From Corynebacterium minutissimum (GTDB taxonomy: Bacteria; Actinomycetota; Actinomycetes; Mycobacteriales; Mycobacteriaceae), in NCBI RefSeq assembly GCF_000988205.1, contig NZ_LAYQ01000016.1:62001-126000 (forward strand): a DNA stretch of 64,000 nucleotides. Direction: 5' to 3'. Below are positions 1 through 9,935 of this stretch, in pieces. A program made the position numbers and the translations under genes. Under the pieces are notes generated by a model, which did no database searches, had not been told where the DNA came from, and saw nothing but the letters and a program-made list of their open reading frames with translations. Each line of letters begins with the position of its first letter. Position 1 is the first letter of the stretch.

Positions 1-352
1 GCTTATGATCGCGCTCATCCTCAAGATCGTGGCGATCTTCGCCGCCGCGGGCTTCATCTTCTCCCTCGCCCGCACGATGCAGCAGGGCAAGCTCTTCAAC
101 CCCCGCTCCACGCGCTCGCTCAACGGACTCGCCGTGTGCATCTTCGTGTGGGCCATCGCCCGCTTCGGCATCGAAGGCATGGGCAATAACTGGGCCGCCA
201 ACGACTTAGGAATTGATTGGTGGGCCAACCAGACGGGTACGCCCCTAGCGGAACTGGCCATCCCTTATATCGCAGTCTGCGTGCTGATTCTCTTTTCCGT
301 GGCCATCAAGCGTGGCAGCGCGCTCGAAGAGGATGTGGATGGCCTTGTCTAA
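1..352 (+). CDS. DUF2975-type membrane protein, probably 5'-truncated by window edge
   Basis: The first possible start is an ATG at base 5, but the frame is open to the window edge, so the N-terminus may lie outside. The 115 visible residues contain about three hydrophobic segments (roughly residues 3-22, 42-56 and 84-100) and end in a charged tail. The ending, a Lys-Arg-Gly stretch followed by an acidic tail, and the immediate overlap with a small XRE regulator match the DUF2975/YozG-type pairs common in Gram-positive bacteria, in which a small membrane protein is co-transcribed with a Cro/C1-like regulator. The biochemical role of DUF2975 is not known. The family assignment rests on layout and end pattern, not on a search. 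Confidence 0.6.
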   Translation, partial: LMIALILKIVAIFAAAGFIFSLARTMQQGKLFNPRSTRSLNGLAVCIFVWAIARFGIEGMGNNWAANDLGIDWWANQTGTPLAELAIPYIAVCVLILFSVAIKRGSALEEDVDGLV

Positions 353-566
353 CAACACTGAACCTATCGTGACCTGCCACCTCGACGAAGTAATGGCCCA
401 GCGCCAGATCACCGGCACCGACCTAGCCAAGCAAGTCGGTATTACCCCGGTCAACCTCTCAGTGCTGAAGAATAATCGCGCCAAGGCCGTGCGCTTTAGC
501 ACCCTCGCCGCACTCTGCGCGGCCCTGGAGTGCCAGCCCGGCGATCTCTTCAGCGTCGAGCACTAG
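339..566 (+). CDS. XRE/Cro-C1 family regulator (YozG-like)
   Basis: This is a 75-residue single-domain helix-turn-helix protein. The HTH lies around residues 14-60 (GTDLAKQVGITPVNLSVLK, then a second helix with the KAVRFSTLAALCAALECQ pattern) and ends with the GDLFSV motif typical of YozG-like repressors. I chose ATG 339 because AAGAGG sits about six bases upstream. An in-frame GTG at 312 and an ATG at 333 exist but have no suitably spaced site. It overlaps the preceding membrane gene by 14 bases, so the two are translationally coupled. Its TAG stop shares a CTAG palindrome with the stop of the convergent dnaE2. It probably autoregulates this small operon (inference). Confidence 0.8.
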   Translation: MALSNNTEPIVTCHLDEVMAQRQITGTDLAKQVGITPVNLSVLKNNRAKAVRFSTLAALCAALECQPGDLFSVEH

Positions 567-3500
567 CGGAAATCCCGCGAGCCGCGCGAGAGCGCCTCAC
601 CGAAGGCCAGCGGTTCCAGCTGGTCCGCGGCAACCGTGACCGCCCCGGAGGCGTTCTGCACGATGCCGCGCACGATGAGCGCGGGCGCTGTTCGCGCGGT
701 GACCTTATCCCGGGCCCACAGGCCGGGCGAGACCATCACGTTCATCAACCCAGTCTCATCCTCCAAACCAAAAAAGACCACACCACCCGCAGTCTGCGGG
801 CGCTGGCGGTGCGTGACCACCCCGGCGATGCGCACGCGGGTGCCATCCTCCACGGCCGGCAAATCCGCCGCCGATAGGATGCCGCGGGCCTGCAACTCCC
901 CGCGGACCTGCTCCATCGGTTGCTGGTTGTGGGTCACGCCGGTGCTTGCCACGTCCGCCGCCATGAGCTCAAAGGCGCTCATCCCCGGCAAAGACGGCGC
1001 TTCAATCGCCGAAAGCCCTGGCAGCATCCCTGCCCGTTCTGTCGCGGCCACGCCCGCCTGCCACAGCGCCTGGCGGCGGTCCACGCCAAAGACATCCAAG
1101 GCCCCCGCCACCGCGAGGGCCTCCACGTGATCGACGGTGAGGTCGGCGCGGCGGGAGAGATCGGGGACGTCGCCAAACGGCGCGGCCGCTTCAATGCGAT
1201 CGGCGGCCTTATCACCCAACCCCTTGATGAGGTTAAGCCCCAAGCGGATACGCGCCTGACCGTCCGAGCCCACCACCACGCGCGCCTCGCGGCCCGACTC
1301 GTTAACGCTGACCGGCAGCACCTCCACCCCGTGGCGGCGAGCATCCTGGATGAGGGACTGCGGCGAGTAGAAGCCCATCGGCTGCGCGCGCAGCAGGCCC
1401 ACGCAAAACTGCGCCGGGTAATAGCGCTTAAACCACGCCGAAAAGTACACCAAGGAAGCAAAAGACTGCGAGTGGGACTCCGGGAAGCCATAAGCAGCGA
1501 AGGCCACGATCTTGGCCCACAACTTATCCGCCACCTCCCCGACGATCCCGTTGGTTTCCTCCAAGCCCTCATAAAAGCGCTGCTTGAGCGCTGCCATCTT
1601 GGCCGGCGAGCGCTTCGAGCCCATCGCGCGCCGCAGGTCATCCGCCTCAGCACCGCTGAACCCGGCGGCATCAACCGCAATCTGCATGAGCTGCTCCTGA
1701 AAGAGCGGAATCCCCAGTGTCTTGCCCAGGGACTTCTCCAGCACCGGGTGGTCATAGGTCACCGGCTCCTTGCCATCGCGGCGGCGCAGGTAGGGGTGCA
1801 CCGACCCGCCCTGAATGGGGCCTGGACGGATGAGTGCCACCTCCACGACGAGGTCAAAGAAGACCCGCGGCTTGAGCCTCGGCAGCGTGCTCAGCTGCGC
1901 GCGCGATTCCACTTGAAACACGCCCACTGCATCCGCGCGGCAGAGCATGTCATAGACTTCCGGGTCCGCCAGGTCCAGCTCCCACAGGTTGACCACCCTG
2001 CCGGTACTCTCCTCCACCAAGTCCATCATGTGGTGCAGCGCTTCGAGCATGCCCAGGCCCAGCAGGTCGAACTTCACCAGCCCGGCCGCCGCGCAATCGT
2101 CCTTATCCCATTGCAGCACCGATCGGTTTTCCATGCGCGCCCACTCCACGGGCACGACATCCGCAATTGGCCGGTCGCAGAGCACCATGCCGCCGGAGTG
2201 GATACCCAGGTGGCGCGGCTGGCCTAGGAACTGCTCGGCCAAGGATTCAACGTCCGAAGGCGCAGACGCAATCCCCTTCGACCAGGCATCGGCCGAGCCT
2301 GCGGGTAGCCCAACGCGCGGGCGGCATCCCGCAACGCACCTTTGCGCCGATACGTAATCACGTTGGCCACCTGCGCCGCCTTCTCGCGGCCATGCTTGGC
2401 GTAGACGTACTGGATGACTTCCTCGCGCCGGCCGGATTCAATATCGATGTCGATATCCGGCGGGCCATCACGGTCCGGGGAGAGGAAGCGCTCAAACAGC
2501 AGGCCCGCGGAAATCGGCTCCGCATTCGTAATCCCTAGCGCGAAGCACACCGCCGAATTCGCCGCCGAGCCGCGCCCCTGGCACAGGATGTTCTCCCGTT
2601 TACAAAAGTCCACGAGATCACACACGATGAGGAAGTAGCCGGGAAAGCCCAGCTGATTGACCACACCCAGCTCATACCGCATCTGCTCCCACGCCCGCTC
2701 CCGAATCTCCTCTGGGCGCGTGGCATAACGTTCGGCAGCGCGCTCGAAGGTGAGGTGTTCTAGCCAGGACATCTCGGTATGGCCTTCCGGCACGTCGAAA
2801 TCAGGCAGGTTCGGGGCCAGCGCCTCCCACGTGAAGCTGCATTCCTCGAGGACGCGGACGGTTTCGGCAATGAACTCGGGGCGCTCAGGCAGCAGGCGCG
2901 CCATCTGTTCCCCGGAGCGCAGCCAGGACGAGCCCATGGGGTGGGAGCTGGGGGAGGCGTCGGCAAGCGCGAGGCGTCTGGACAGGGCTTGTTTGGCTCC
3001 AGCCAACCGCGCGTGTTCACGCGTGGCGGCAGCCGGGCGGGCAGTGGCAATGGCGCGCGAAACCGGCAAGGAATCCAACAGTAGGTGGTGGTCCGCGTCC
3101 TCCGGGAGCTGGGTACATGCATACTCCAGAACCATGCTGTCTATTTTTATTCCCTCGACCAAAAGATCGAAATGCTCTACCCATTCCCAGCCCACCAGGA
3201 AGAGGCACTCATCCTGCAACTGCGCACCAATCTCCGCCAAAGAAGGATAGGACACGACCCCCTTCTCCCCCGCCTCCATGTGTGCGCTGGAGATGAGCCG
3301 GGATAGCCGCCGGTAGCCCTCCGGGGTGCGCGCCAAGACCGTCAGCGGAGCCGGGTCGAGGCTAAGCTCCGCGCCAAAAACGGCGGGCAGCCCCACCTTG
3401 GCGGCGGCCTCCGCAAATTTCATAAGTCCATAGAATCCATCCCTATCTACCAGCGCGATTCCCCGCAGGCCCAGTTCGACGGCGCGCGCCACAAGCTCCT

Positions 3501-3699
3501 CCGGCTCGGAAGCGCCACACAGAAAGCTATAGGAGCTCACCGCATGCAGCTCGGCGAAAGGCACGGCGGAATGCCCCACCTTCGGCGCGTCCGTGGCCTG
3601 CGGTAGGTGGTCCACCGAGACCGGGACAGGCCCCGGGCGACCAGAGAGAATCCCCTCCACCCGGGACCACGGCAGCGCCTCACCCCCATTGAATCTCAT
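563..3699 (-). CDS. dnaE2: Error-prone DNA polymerase DnaE2, one frameshift
   Basis: This is a C-family polymerase alpha subunit used for damage-tolerant, mutagenic synthesis together with ImuA' and ImuB. An N-terminal PHP-like region begins near residue 45 with a degenerate metal motif ([11 protein letters not shown] in place of HxH). The polymerase core carries the acidic catalytic motif PDIDIDIES near residue 430. A C-terminal OB fold ([11 protein letters not shown]) follows. The reading frame breaks near 2299: the upstream frame ends ALGYPQ and the downstream frame resumes DAWSKGI. Adding one G restores a continuous protein of about 1045 residues, the normal family length. ATG 3699 gives the expected N-terminus; the frame stays open for 1.6 kb upstream but that is metQ/metN antisense. 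A LexA-like box lies 18 bases upstream of the start. The break is a sequencing error or a recent pseudogene. Confidence 0.9.
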
Positions 3700-3716
3700 A
3701 GCCCCACACACTATAT

Positions 3717-3732
3717 TCGAACACAGGTTCCA
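3717..3732 (-). promoter_or_regulatory. LexA-like SOS box upstream of dnaE2
   Basis: TCGAACACAGGTTCCA matches the corynebacterial/mycobacterial SOS box pattern (TCGAAC-N4-GTTCGA) at 11 of 12 defined positions. It sits 18 bases upstream of the dnaE2 start codon. dnaE2 is LexA-controlled in mycobacteria, so DNA-damage induction is expected here. Site identity is by eye only. Confidence 0.65.
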
Positions 3733-3864
3733 GTCAAGGTTTTCGTTGAACAATTCTCCGAATAGACAAAGCGGTTCAATCGTTGCTAGTTTTTCGTGCA
3801 GCGCACAAATCCTGCGGTGACACGACTTGCCGCACAAACCAAGAAGGGACACTAGGAACCCACC

Positions 3865-4755
3865 ATGAGCATCCGTCGCGTACTTGCTGCCACCTCGGCA
3901 GCCGTCATCGCCGCAACCGGCCTGGTTGCTTGCTCCTCGGACTCCGCTGAGTCCAAGGATTCCGGCGAGGCCATCACCAAGGACTCCACCATCACCATCG
4001 GCACCACTGACGCCAACATGGAAGAGTGGGCCGTCTTCCAGGACCTGGCCAAGGAAGCCGGCTACGACGTCAAGCTGGAGAACTTCGCCGACTACAACAC
4101 TCCGAACCAGGCTCTGGACCAGGGCCAGCTGAGCACCAACAAGTTCCAGCACCTGAAGTTCCTGGCTGAGTACAACAAGGGCAACGGCACCGACCTGGTC
4201 CCGCTGGCCTCCACCGAGATCTACCCGCTGGCCATCTACTGGAAGGACCACAAGGACCTCGCTGGCATCGAGGGCCAGGAAGTCGCCATCCCGAACGACT
4301 CCACCAACCAGGGCCGCGCCATCGGCCTGCTGGTTCAGGAAGGCCTGGTCACTCTCAAGGAGAACAGCCCGCTGACCCCCACCCCGCTGGACATCGATGA
4401 GGACAAGTCCAAGGTTAAGGTCACCCCGGTAGATGCTGCCCAGACCCCGGCCGCCTACGGAGAGGGCAAGCCGGCCATCATCAACAACTCCTTCCTCGAG
4501 CGCGCCGGCATTGACCCGAAGTCCGCCGTCGCTCAGGATGACCCCGACTCCACTGAGGCTGAGCCCTACATCAACGTCTGGGCCGTGCGCGCCGACGACG
4601 CCGACAACGAGGCCCTTCACGAGCTGGCCAAGCTGTGGAAGGACCCGAAGGTCACCGAGGCCGTCCTGAAGTCCTCCGGCGACACCGCCGTGGCCGTCGA
4701 CCGCTCCCAGGAAGAGCTCCAGGAAATCCTGGACCGCCTCGAAGAGCAGGTCTAA
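3865..4755 (+). CDS. metQ: Methionine ABC transporter substrate-binding lipoprotein
   Basis: The 296-residue NlpA/MetQ-family lipoprotein captures methionine at the outer face of the membrane. A signal peptide ends in the lipobox LVAC with Cys23 as the lipidation site. The mature protein has the family landmarks [26 protein letters not shown] and [12 protein letters not shown], which shape the methionine pocket. AGGAAC lies a few bases before ATG 3865. It heads the metQNI operon. A terminator-like hairpin separates it from metN, which would leave the binding protein in excess over the transporter. A half-site resembling the McbR box (TAGAC) occurs at 3763-3767, but the second half is poor. 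Confidence 0.93.
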   Translation: MSIRRVLAATSAAVIAATGLVACSSDSAESKDSGEAITKDSTITIGTTDANMEEWAVFQDLAKEAGYDVKLENFADYNTPNQALDQGQLSTNKFQHLKFLAEYNKGNGTDLVPLASTEIYPLAIYWKDHKDLAGIEGQEVAIPNDSTNQGRAIGLLVQEGLVTLKENSPLTPTPLDIDEDKSKVKVTPVDAAQTPAAYGEGKPAIINNSFLERAGIDPKSAVAQDDPDSTEAEPYINVWAVRADDADNEALHELAKLWKDPKVTEAVLKSSGDTAVAVDRSQEELQEILDRLEEQV

Positions 4756-4774
4756 GCCCCGCGTAATCCACATG

Positions 4775-4815
4775 TCCCCCGCGCTCACGCTTGATTGCGT
4801 GACCCGGGGGATTTT
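4775..4815 (+). terminator. Intercistronic hairpin between metQ and metN
   Basis: TCCCCC and GCGCTCACGC (4775-4790) pair with GCGTGA and CCGGGGGA (4797-4811) and are followed by TTTT. The structure is a partial terminator or mRNA-end stabiliser that would make metQ mRNA more abundant than metNI mRNA. Confidence 0.7.
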
Positions 4816-4867
4816 GCCCGTTACCCCCTCCTCACTCATCACACGGACACGTACAAAGGAAACCCAC

Positions 4868-5911
4868 GTGACTGAACAAACTGGCGCCCACCGGGGCACC
4901 CGGATTGAATTCCGCAACATCACCAAAGTCTTTAGAAACAAGAAAACCACCACGAAAGCGCTTGATGATGTCTCTTTGACCGTCGAGCCCGGCGAAATCA
5001 TCGGCATCATCGGTTTCTCCGGCGCGGGTAAGTCCACGCTGGTGCGCATGATCAACGGTCTGGATAAGCCGACCTCGGGGCAGCTGCTTCTCGACGGCAC
5101 CGATGTCGTCCCCCTCCCCGAATCCAAGCTGCGCGGCATCCGCCGCAACATCGGCATGATCTTCCAGCAGTTCAACCTCATGTCCTCGCGCACCGCGGCG
5201 GGCAATATTGAGTACCCGCTGAAGCTGCAGGGCGTCGAGAAGCAGGAGCGTAAAAAGCGCGTCCAGGAACTGCTGGAATTCGTCGGCCTGGCGGACAAGG
5301 GCGACAACTACCCGGAGCAGCTCTCCGGCGGCCAGAAGCAGCGCGTGGGCATCGCCCGCGCCCTGGCTAATAACCCTTCCCTGCTGCTGGCGGATGAGGC
5401 CACCTCGGCGCTGGACCCCACCACCACCCACGAGGTGCTCGACCTGCTGCGCAAGGTCAACCGCGATCTCGGCATCACCATCGTGGTCATTACCCACGAG
5501 ATGGACGTCGTGCGCTCCATCGCCGACAAGGTGGCCGTTATGGAAAACGGCCGCGTCATTGAGGCCGGCAGCGTCTACGAGGTCTTTTCCAATCCGCAGA
5601 CCAAGGTGGCGGAGAAGTTCGTGGCCACCTCGCTGCGCAACACCCCGGACGTCGTGGAGGCCGATGACCTGCTGGCCCACGAAGGACGTTTGTTCACCAT
5701 CAACCTGACGGAAAAGTCGGGCTTCTTCGGCGCCGCCGGCAAGCTCGCGGACGAGGGAGTGTCCATCGCCGTGGTCCACGGCGGCATCACCACCCTGCAG
5801 AAGCATTCCTTCGGCAAGATCACCGTGCGCCTCAACGGCCCGGATGCCGCCATCGAAGACTTCTACGCACATATGCAACGCACCACCGACATTGAGGAGA
5901 TCCAACGATGA
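4868..5911 (+). CDS. metN: Methionine ABC transporter ATP-binding protein MetN
   Basis: The 347-residue ATPase powers methionine import. Walker A is GFSGAGKST, the signature is [15 protein letters not shown], Walker B is [12 protein letters not shown], and the H-loop follows in VVITHEMDV. The C-terminal ~100 residues form the NIL domain that binds methionine and mediates trans-inhibition in this family. GTG 4868 is chosen because AAAGGA lies seven bases before it and the protein then starts just ahead of the ABC domain. The frame is open further upstream (ATG 4772) only through the intercistronic hairpin. The stop overlaps the metI start as ATGA. Confidence 0.94.
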   Translation: MTEQTGAHRGTRIEFRNITKVFRNKKTTTKALDDVSLTVEPGEIIGIIGFSGAGKSTLVRMINGLDKPTSGQLLLDGTDVVPLPESKLRGIRRNIGMIFQQFNLMSSRTAAGNIEYPLKLQGVEKQERKKRVQELLEFVGLADKGDNYPEQLSGGQKQRVGIARALANNPSLLLADEATSALDPTTTHEVLDLLRKVNRDLGITIVVITHEMDVVRSIADKVAVMENGRVIEAGSVYEVFSNPQTKVAEKFVATSLRNTPDVVEADDLLAHEGRLFTINLTEKSGFFGAAGKLADEGVSIAVVHGGITTLQKHSFGKITVRLNGPDAAIEDFYAHMQRTTDIEEIQR

Positions 5912-6588
5912 ACGTCACCTACCTCGCGCAGGCCAATTGGGATCGACTGGGCGGCACGCTTGTCGACGCCGTCAAGGACACCCTCATCATGGTCGCCACC
6001 ACCCTGGTGATCGCCGGCATCATCGGCTTGGTTCTCGGCATCCTGCTCTACACCACCCGCCCGGGCGGCATCCTGCAGAACAAGCCCATCTACTTCATCA
6101 TCAACATCCTGGTGAACTTTGTTCGCCCGATTCCCTTCATCATCTTGCTGGCCTTTGTGCAGCCGCTGACGGTGGCGGTGCTGGGCAGCTCTATCGGCCG
6201 TGAGCCGGCCACGTTCGTCATGGTGATTGCGGCTACCTTCGCGGTGGCGCGCATCGTGGAGCAGAATCTCGTGGCGCTGGACCCAGGCGTGATTGAAGCA
6301 GCCCGCGCGATGGGCGCTTCGCCGTGGAAGATCATCACCACGGTCATCATTCCGGAGGCGCTGGGCCCGCTGGTGCTGGGCTACACCTTCCTGTTCATCG
6401 GCATCGTCGACATGTCCGCGATGGCCGGCTACGTCGGTGGCGGTGGCTTGGGTGACTTCGCCATCGTCTACGGCTACCGCGCCTTCGAGTGGGAGGTCAC
6501 CGTGGTGGCTACCCTCATCATCATCGTGCTGGTGCAGGCAGCGCAGTTCTTCGGCAACTGGCTCTCGGCCAAGATTATGCGCCGCTAG
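5908..6588 (+). CDS. metI: Methionine ABC transporter permease MetI
   Basis: The 226-residue permease has about five membrane helices. The cytoplasmic coupling helix that docks on MetN is visible as EAARAMGASPWKI followed by IIPEALGPL. The family segment MAGYVGGGGLGDFA lies near residue 170. Length is typical. It is the last gene of metQNI and overlaps metN by four bases, so the two are translationally coupled. Its TAG stop lies in a CTAG shared with the stop of the convergent Suc-Fer-like gene. Confidence 0.94.
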   Translation: MNVTYLAQANWDRLGGTLVDAVKDTLIMVATTLVIAGIIGLVLGILLYTTRPGGILQNKPIYFIINILVNFVRPIPFIILLAFVQPLTVAVLGSSIGREPATFVMVIAATFAVARIVEQNLVALDPGVIEAARAMGASPWKIITTVIIPEALGPLVLGYTFLFIGIVDMSAMAGYVGGGGLGDFAIVYGYRAFEWEVTVVATLIIIVLVQAAQFFGNWLSAKIMRR

Positions 6589-7475
6589 CCGCGCGCCGCG
6601 TCCTGCGACGCGGCGCGTAGGATACGGACGCGGCGCGCGGCATAGAAACGAGAGGTCTTCGGCTCGTCTCCACAAGAAGAGACGACGCCGGAGGCCTCTT
6701 TTTCTTCGAGTTCTACGTCCCATGCGCGGCCATCGCGGTGGCGCACAGCGGCAGTACCTGCCGCTGTGGTATCTGTCGCGTCGACGGTGAGGTCGCCGTA
6801 GTGGAGGGTCTCGGAGGCGTCGAGAAGCTGGCGCGCCACCGCGAGCTCCGCCACCTGGCCCCGGGGCGTGGTGAGGCCGGAACCGCGATTGGCGGGGTAG
6901 AAATACTCGCCGTGCAGCGCCTTGCCCACGAGCTCGCGGCCAGCTTCCACGTTGAGGCGGCCAAAGGAATATCCCCAGGGCATCAGCAGCACCGACGGCG
7001 CGAAGCGGTGCCCCTTGGTGTGGGAGGTTTCCCACACGGTCTCCTCAAATTCGCATGCCAGGGAGGCAGCAAGCGGGCGGCCCTTGATTGCGCAGCAGGC
7101 ATCGCGCTTGGCGTGGGTGCACACGAGCACCAGCGGCAGGCACGTGCCGGTGGGGTGCTCCAGATCCAGATCGAGGATGTCCTCCGGGCCGTTCAGGACG
7201 TAATCCTGCACTAACCCCTCGCGTGCCCACACGACGAAACAACGGAAGTGCCCCGTCCCCCGCTCGTGCCCGGCGCGCCCGGGGCGGCGAATGAGCTGCA
7301 GGCCCGCCACGCCTTTGAGCTTGGCCTTGAGCTTCTCGGTGAGGCCTGGGCCAAAAGTACGACCATCCAGCACGTCGCGAGACCAGGCCGTGGGCCACTC
7401 AAAGAGGACATAAACAGATTCTTGTTTAGCGGTACCAGCCAGGGGCTCGACCTGAACATCGGAGCAGAAGGTCAT
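6585..7475 (-). CDS. Sucrase/ferredoxin-like (Suc_Fer-like) family protein
   Basis: The 296-residue protein belongs to the Suc_Fer-like family, which has a thioredoxin-like ferredoxin fold. Landmarks are the cysteine cluster CTHAKRDACCAIKG around residue 125 and the following SHTKGHRFAPSVLLMPWG with GYSFGRLN, which is the family's most conserved block. The Cys residues could hold an iron-sulfur cluster, but function in actinobacteria is not established. The last ~90 residues are less conserved and charged. It is monocistronic as far as visible and convergent with metI, with stops overlapping by four bases. Confidence 0.8.
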   Translation of the reverse strand: MTFCSDVQVEPLAGTAKQESVYVLFEWPTAWSRDVLDGRTFGPGLTEKLKAKLKGVAGLQLIRRPGRAGHERGTGHFRCFVVWAREGLVQDYVLNGPEDILDLDLEHPTGTCLPLVLVCTHAKRDACCAIKGRPLAASLACEFEETVWETSHTKGHRFAPSVLLMPWGYSFGRLNVEAGRELVGKALHGEYFYPANRGSGLTTPRGQVAELAVARQLLDASETLHYGDLTVDATDTTAAGTAAVRHRDGRAWDVELEEKEASGVVSSCGDEPKTSRFYAARRVRILRAASQDAARG

Positions 7476-7573
7476 GGCGCCATCTTAACTGGCATCACTC
7501 CTTTCACAACAATGTGGTTACGATGTTTACTTCAATGCATAGAATGTCTCGCGGTACCGCTACCCTCGGAGCT

Positions 7574-8227
7574 ATGCCGAAACACAATCTCTTGCGCACA
7601 GCCGCCCCCGTGGCCGCACTCGTTGTCTCGGGTGCGCTCGTGCTTCAGGGATGCGCTCCGTCTTCCTCCTCGGACGGCGGTACCGACGGCCCCACGAAGA
7701 CTCTCGACGCTACCTTGTCCGGCGCCTCCACCTCCACTGCCACAGTCACTCCTGCTGCCCCCTCCCCCGCCGCACCGGCTGGGCTGACCCCGCTGGGCGA
7801 CGCCAACATGGAGATGAAAACCCTCCGCCCACCGGCTCCCTCGGAGCTGGTGGTGACCGATGTCCGCGTGGGCAAGCATGAAGGTTTTGACCGCGTGGTC
7901 TTCGAATTCGTCGGGAACGGTTCACCGGGCTGGTTCATTGATTACACCGATGCCCCCGCCCAGCAGGGCTCCGGCAACCCGATTCCTTTCAAGGGTTCCA
8001 CCGCGCTCGACGTCAGCATCGACGGCACTGCCTATCCCTTCCAGCTCGATATGGAAGACCCGAATATCGGCACCGTAAACGGCGCTGGCGGGCTGGTGAC
8101 CCAGGTGGTCAGCGGCGGCACTTTCGAGGCCCGCTCGCAGTTCGTTATCGGGCTTAATGAACGCCACCCGTACTCGGTCCAGGTGCTCAGGGGGCCGACG
8201 CGCCTGGTCATCGACATCTTGAATTAA
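7574..8227 (+). CDS. Secreted lipoprotein with AMIN-like domain
   Basis: The 217-residue lipoprotein has a lipobox LVLQGC placing Cys27 at the mature N-terminus, then a Ser/Thr/Ala/Pro-rich linker to about residue 85. A C-terminal globular domain of about 125 residues follows (DVRVGKHEGFDRVVFEF ... LVIDIL), the pattern of the actinobacterial AMIN-like domain. ATG 7574 has GGAG just upstream and gives a normal signal peptide; in-frame starts from 7514 would add twenty residues before it. Exact function is unknown. Cell-envelope or wall-associated binding is a reasonable guess from the domain and location. Confidence 0.75.
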   Translation: MPKHNLLRTAAPVAALVVSGALVLQGCAPSSSSDGGTDGPTKTLDATLSGASTSTATVTPAAPSPAAPAGLTPLGDANMEMKTLRPPAPSELVVTDVRVGKHEGFDRVVFEFVGNGSPGWFIDYTDAPAQQGSGNPIPFKGSTALDVSIDGTAYPFQLDMEDPNIGTVNGAGGLVTQVVSGGTFEARSQFVIGLNERHPYSVQVLRGPTRLVIDILN

Positions 8228-8232
8228 GCCGC

Positions 8233-9777
8233 TCAGGCATAGGTTGCCTCCACAGACCAGCGCCCGCCTGCCCACACGAGGAGCCAGGCGCGCTGGCCTT
8301 TCTCGTTTTCTCCGACGACTTGCAGGCGCGCGCAGCGCTGCGCCGCACCCGCCTCCCACCACCCGGTGTCTACGGGCCACGGGCCGGCCCAACCGGTCAC
8401 CCGGTAGCGGTGGCGCCCCCATCCCAGACCCGCCGGCTCCCCGGAAAGGAGGGCCTCGGCGGTGACGATGACGTCCTTCGAGGAGACGTCGATAAGCCGA
8501 ATCCGCGCGGCCGGGTGCGCCAGGCTCGCCGGGAGCGGCGCCGGGATGCGCCCCGGCCAGGTGCCCTCCGGCTGCGGATCGCGCTGCTCGCCATAGGGGA
8601 CGTACTCGATGCGCTCGGCCACCCCACGCCCGCCCGCTGGGCGGGGCTGCAGCACGCGGTCCACCCCCAGCTGGGATTGCACCCGCGCGATAACGCGCTT
8701 GGCCTGCTCCGCGGATTCGCCTGCGCCCCACAGGAGCCCATCCCCCGGCGGGGCGACCTCCACCGGCTCCAACGCCAGCTTGACGACGCCCCCTCCCTCA
8801 CCCGGCGCACTTCCCGCCCGCGCAGCACTCAGCCAGCCATCGAGCTGCCAGCGCACGCGGTCTGCTGTAGCGGCCTCGCTGAGCGCTTCCTGGGTACGCC
8901 AGATCCGCTCCAAACGCTCGCCGCCCTCGAACTCCGCAGCAACGCGCAGCCGCAGACACACCACGCCGGCCTCATCGAGCACCACATGCAGGCGCGCCGC
9001 GAGCTGGCGCGCGGCAAAGGCCGCGGCGTCTACGCGCTCTAAGGGTTCTTCGAAGCCCTGCTCCACGCCCAGGTCCGGGCGTGCAAGCTCCGGCGCCACG
9101 CGCCGATCCGGTGCGGCCGCGGCCACCGCGTGGCACCGCCGTCCAGCCTCGCCGAAACGGGTGGTGACTTGGCGCAGCGGCAAACTCGCCAGCTCCCCTA
9201 ACGTGCGCACGCCCAGCTGCTCCAAGGCATGCACCACGTCCGCCGCACACCCCAGCGCCACTTCCGCGGCCAATACTCCCACCGGCTGCTGAGCCAGAAA
9301 GTCGCGCGAGCCGCCTGCCGGGACTACCGCACCCAGGTTGTGGTGCCGCGCGGCAATCAGCGCGGTAGCGATCTCATCGGCGACGCCGACGGTGGCGTCG
9401 AGGTGGGATCTGGCGGTGGCGTCGACAAGCATCTCTACCGCCTTCGCCTCACTGCCGTGGAAACGCCCGGCCGCGCCCGCATCCACGATGACCAGGCCCG
9501 GACGCAGCACCTCCACCGAGGAGGCCACCGCATCCAGCCCCGCGGCGATCTCCGCGAAGACCACGCCGTCTCGGTCCGGGTTGGCCTCCTCCACGCGCAG
9601 CTCCGGTAGGACGGCTTGGGCTTGGCGCACCCGCATCCCGCGGCGCACCCCCGCCCGGCGCGCTGCTGCGTTGCAGACCGCCACGCGGTGCTGGGCGGCG
9701 ATAGCGCACGCCATCCTGTCGGCGTCCTGCAGCGCCTGGATAGGCCAATCCGGGAACCACAGCGCCGCGACCCTCAC
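8233..9777 (-). CDS. imuB: ImuB, Y-family polymerase-like mutasome adaptor
   Basis: ImuB is a Y-family polymerase relative that has lost catalytic acidic residues and tethers DnaE2 to the beta clamp. The N-terminus VAALWFPDWPIQALQ is the typical ImuB start. The position where active Y-family enzymes have a serine-x-Asp-Glu reads FAEIAAG, consistent with an inactive polymerase. A little-finger-like region and a C-terminal tail follow (514 residues). I chose GTG 9777, with GGAGG just upstream, over GTG 9819, which only adds a poorly conserved extension. It lies downstream of imuA' with a 158-base gap. Together with dnaE2 (4.5 kb away) this makes a complete mutasome gene set. Confidence 0.85.
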   Translation of the reverse strand: MRVAALWFPDWPIQALQDADRMACAIAAQHRVAVCNAAARRAGVRRGMRVRQAQAVLPELRVEEANPDRDGVVFAEIAAGLDAVASSVEVLRPGLVIVDAGAAGRFHGSEAKAVEMLVDATARSHLDATVGVADEIATALIAARHHNLGAVVPAGGSRDFLAQQPVGVLAAEVALGCAADVVHALEQLGVRTLGELASLPLRQVTTRFGEAGRRCHAVAAAAPDRRVAPELARPDLGVEQGFEEPLERVDAAAFAARQLAARLHVVLDEAGVVCLRLRVAAEFEGGERLERIWRTQEALSEAATADRVRWQLDGWLSAARAGSAPGEGGGVVKLALEPVEVAPPGDGLLWGAGESAEQAKRVIARVQSQLGVDRVLQPRPAGGRGVAERIEYVPYGEQRDPQPEGTWPGRIPAPLPASLAHPAARIRLIDVSSKDVIVTAEALLSGEPAGLGWGRHRYRVTGWAGPWPVDTGWWEAGAAQRCARLQVVGENEKGQRAWLLVWAGGRWSVEATYA

Positions 9778-9935
9778 ACGACCTCCAGGCGTGGGCGCGC
9801 GTCCAGACGCTGCCCACACGTGAGCACTCCACGGCGCGGGCGCATGCTTGCCGACGCCACCCGCACCCCTATATCAACCCCCCCGAATCCGCCCGCTGCC
9901 CCGGCCCAAGCCATGTACCGCAACGACCTCCGCAC

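Noticed and set aside
2280..2320. Programmed frameshift in dnaE2
   Set aside because: No slippery heptamer or downstream structure is evident, and the same one-base loss recurs in unrelated genes.
3763..3778. McbR operator upstream of metQ
   Set aside because: Only the TAGAC half is good; the second half (GTTCA) is too divergent to call.
3700..5307. N-terminal extension of the dnaE2 frame by over 500 codons
   Set aside because: It is the antisense of metQ and part of metN, with low-complexity composition. The DnaE2 family N-terminus begins at 3699 next to a LexA-like box.
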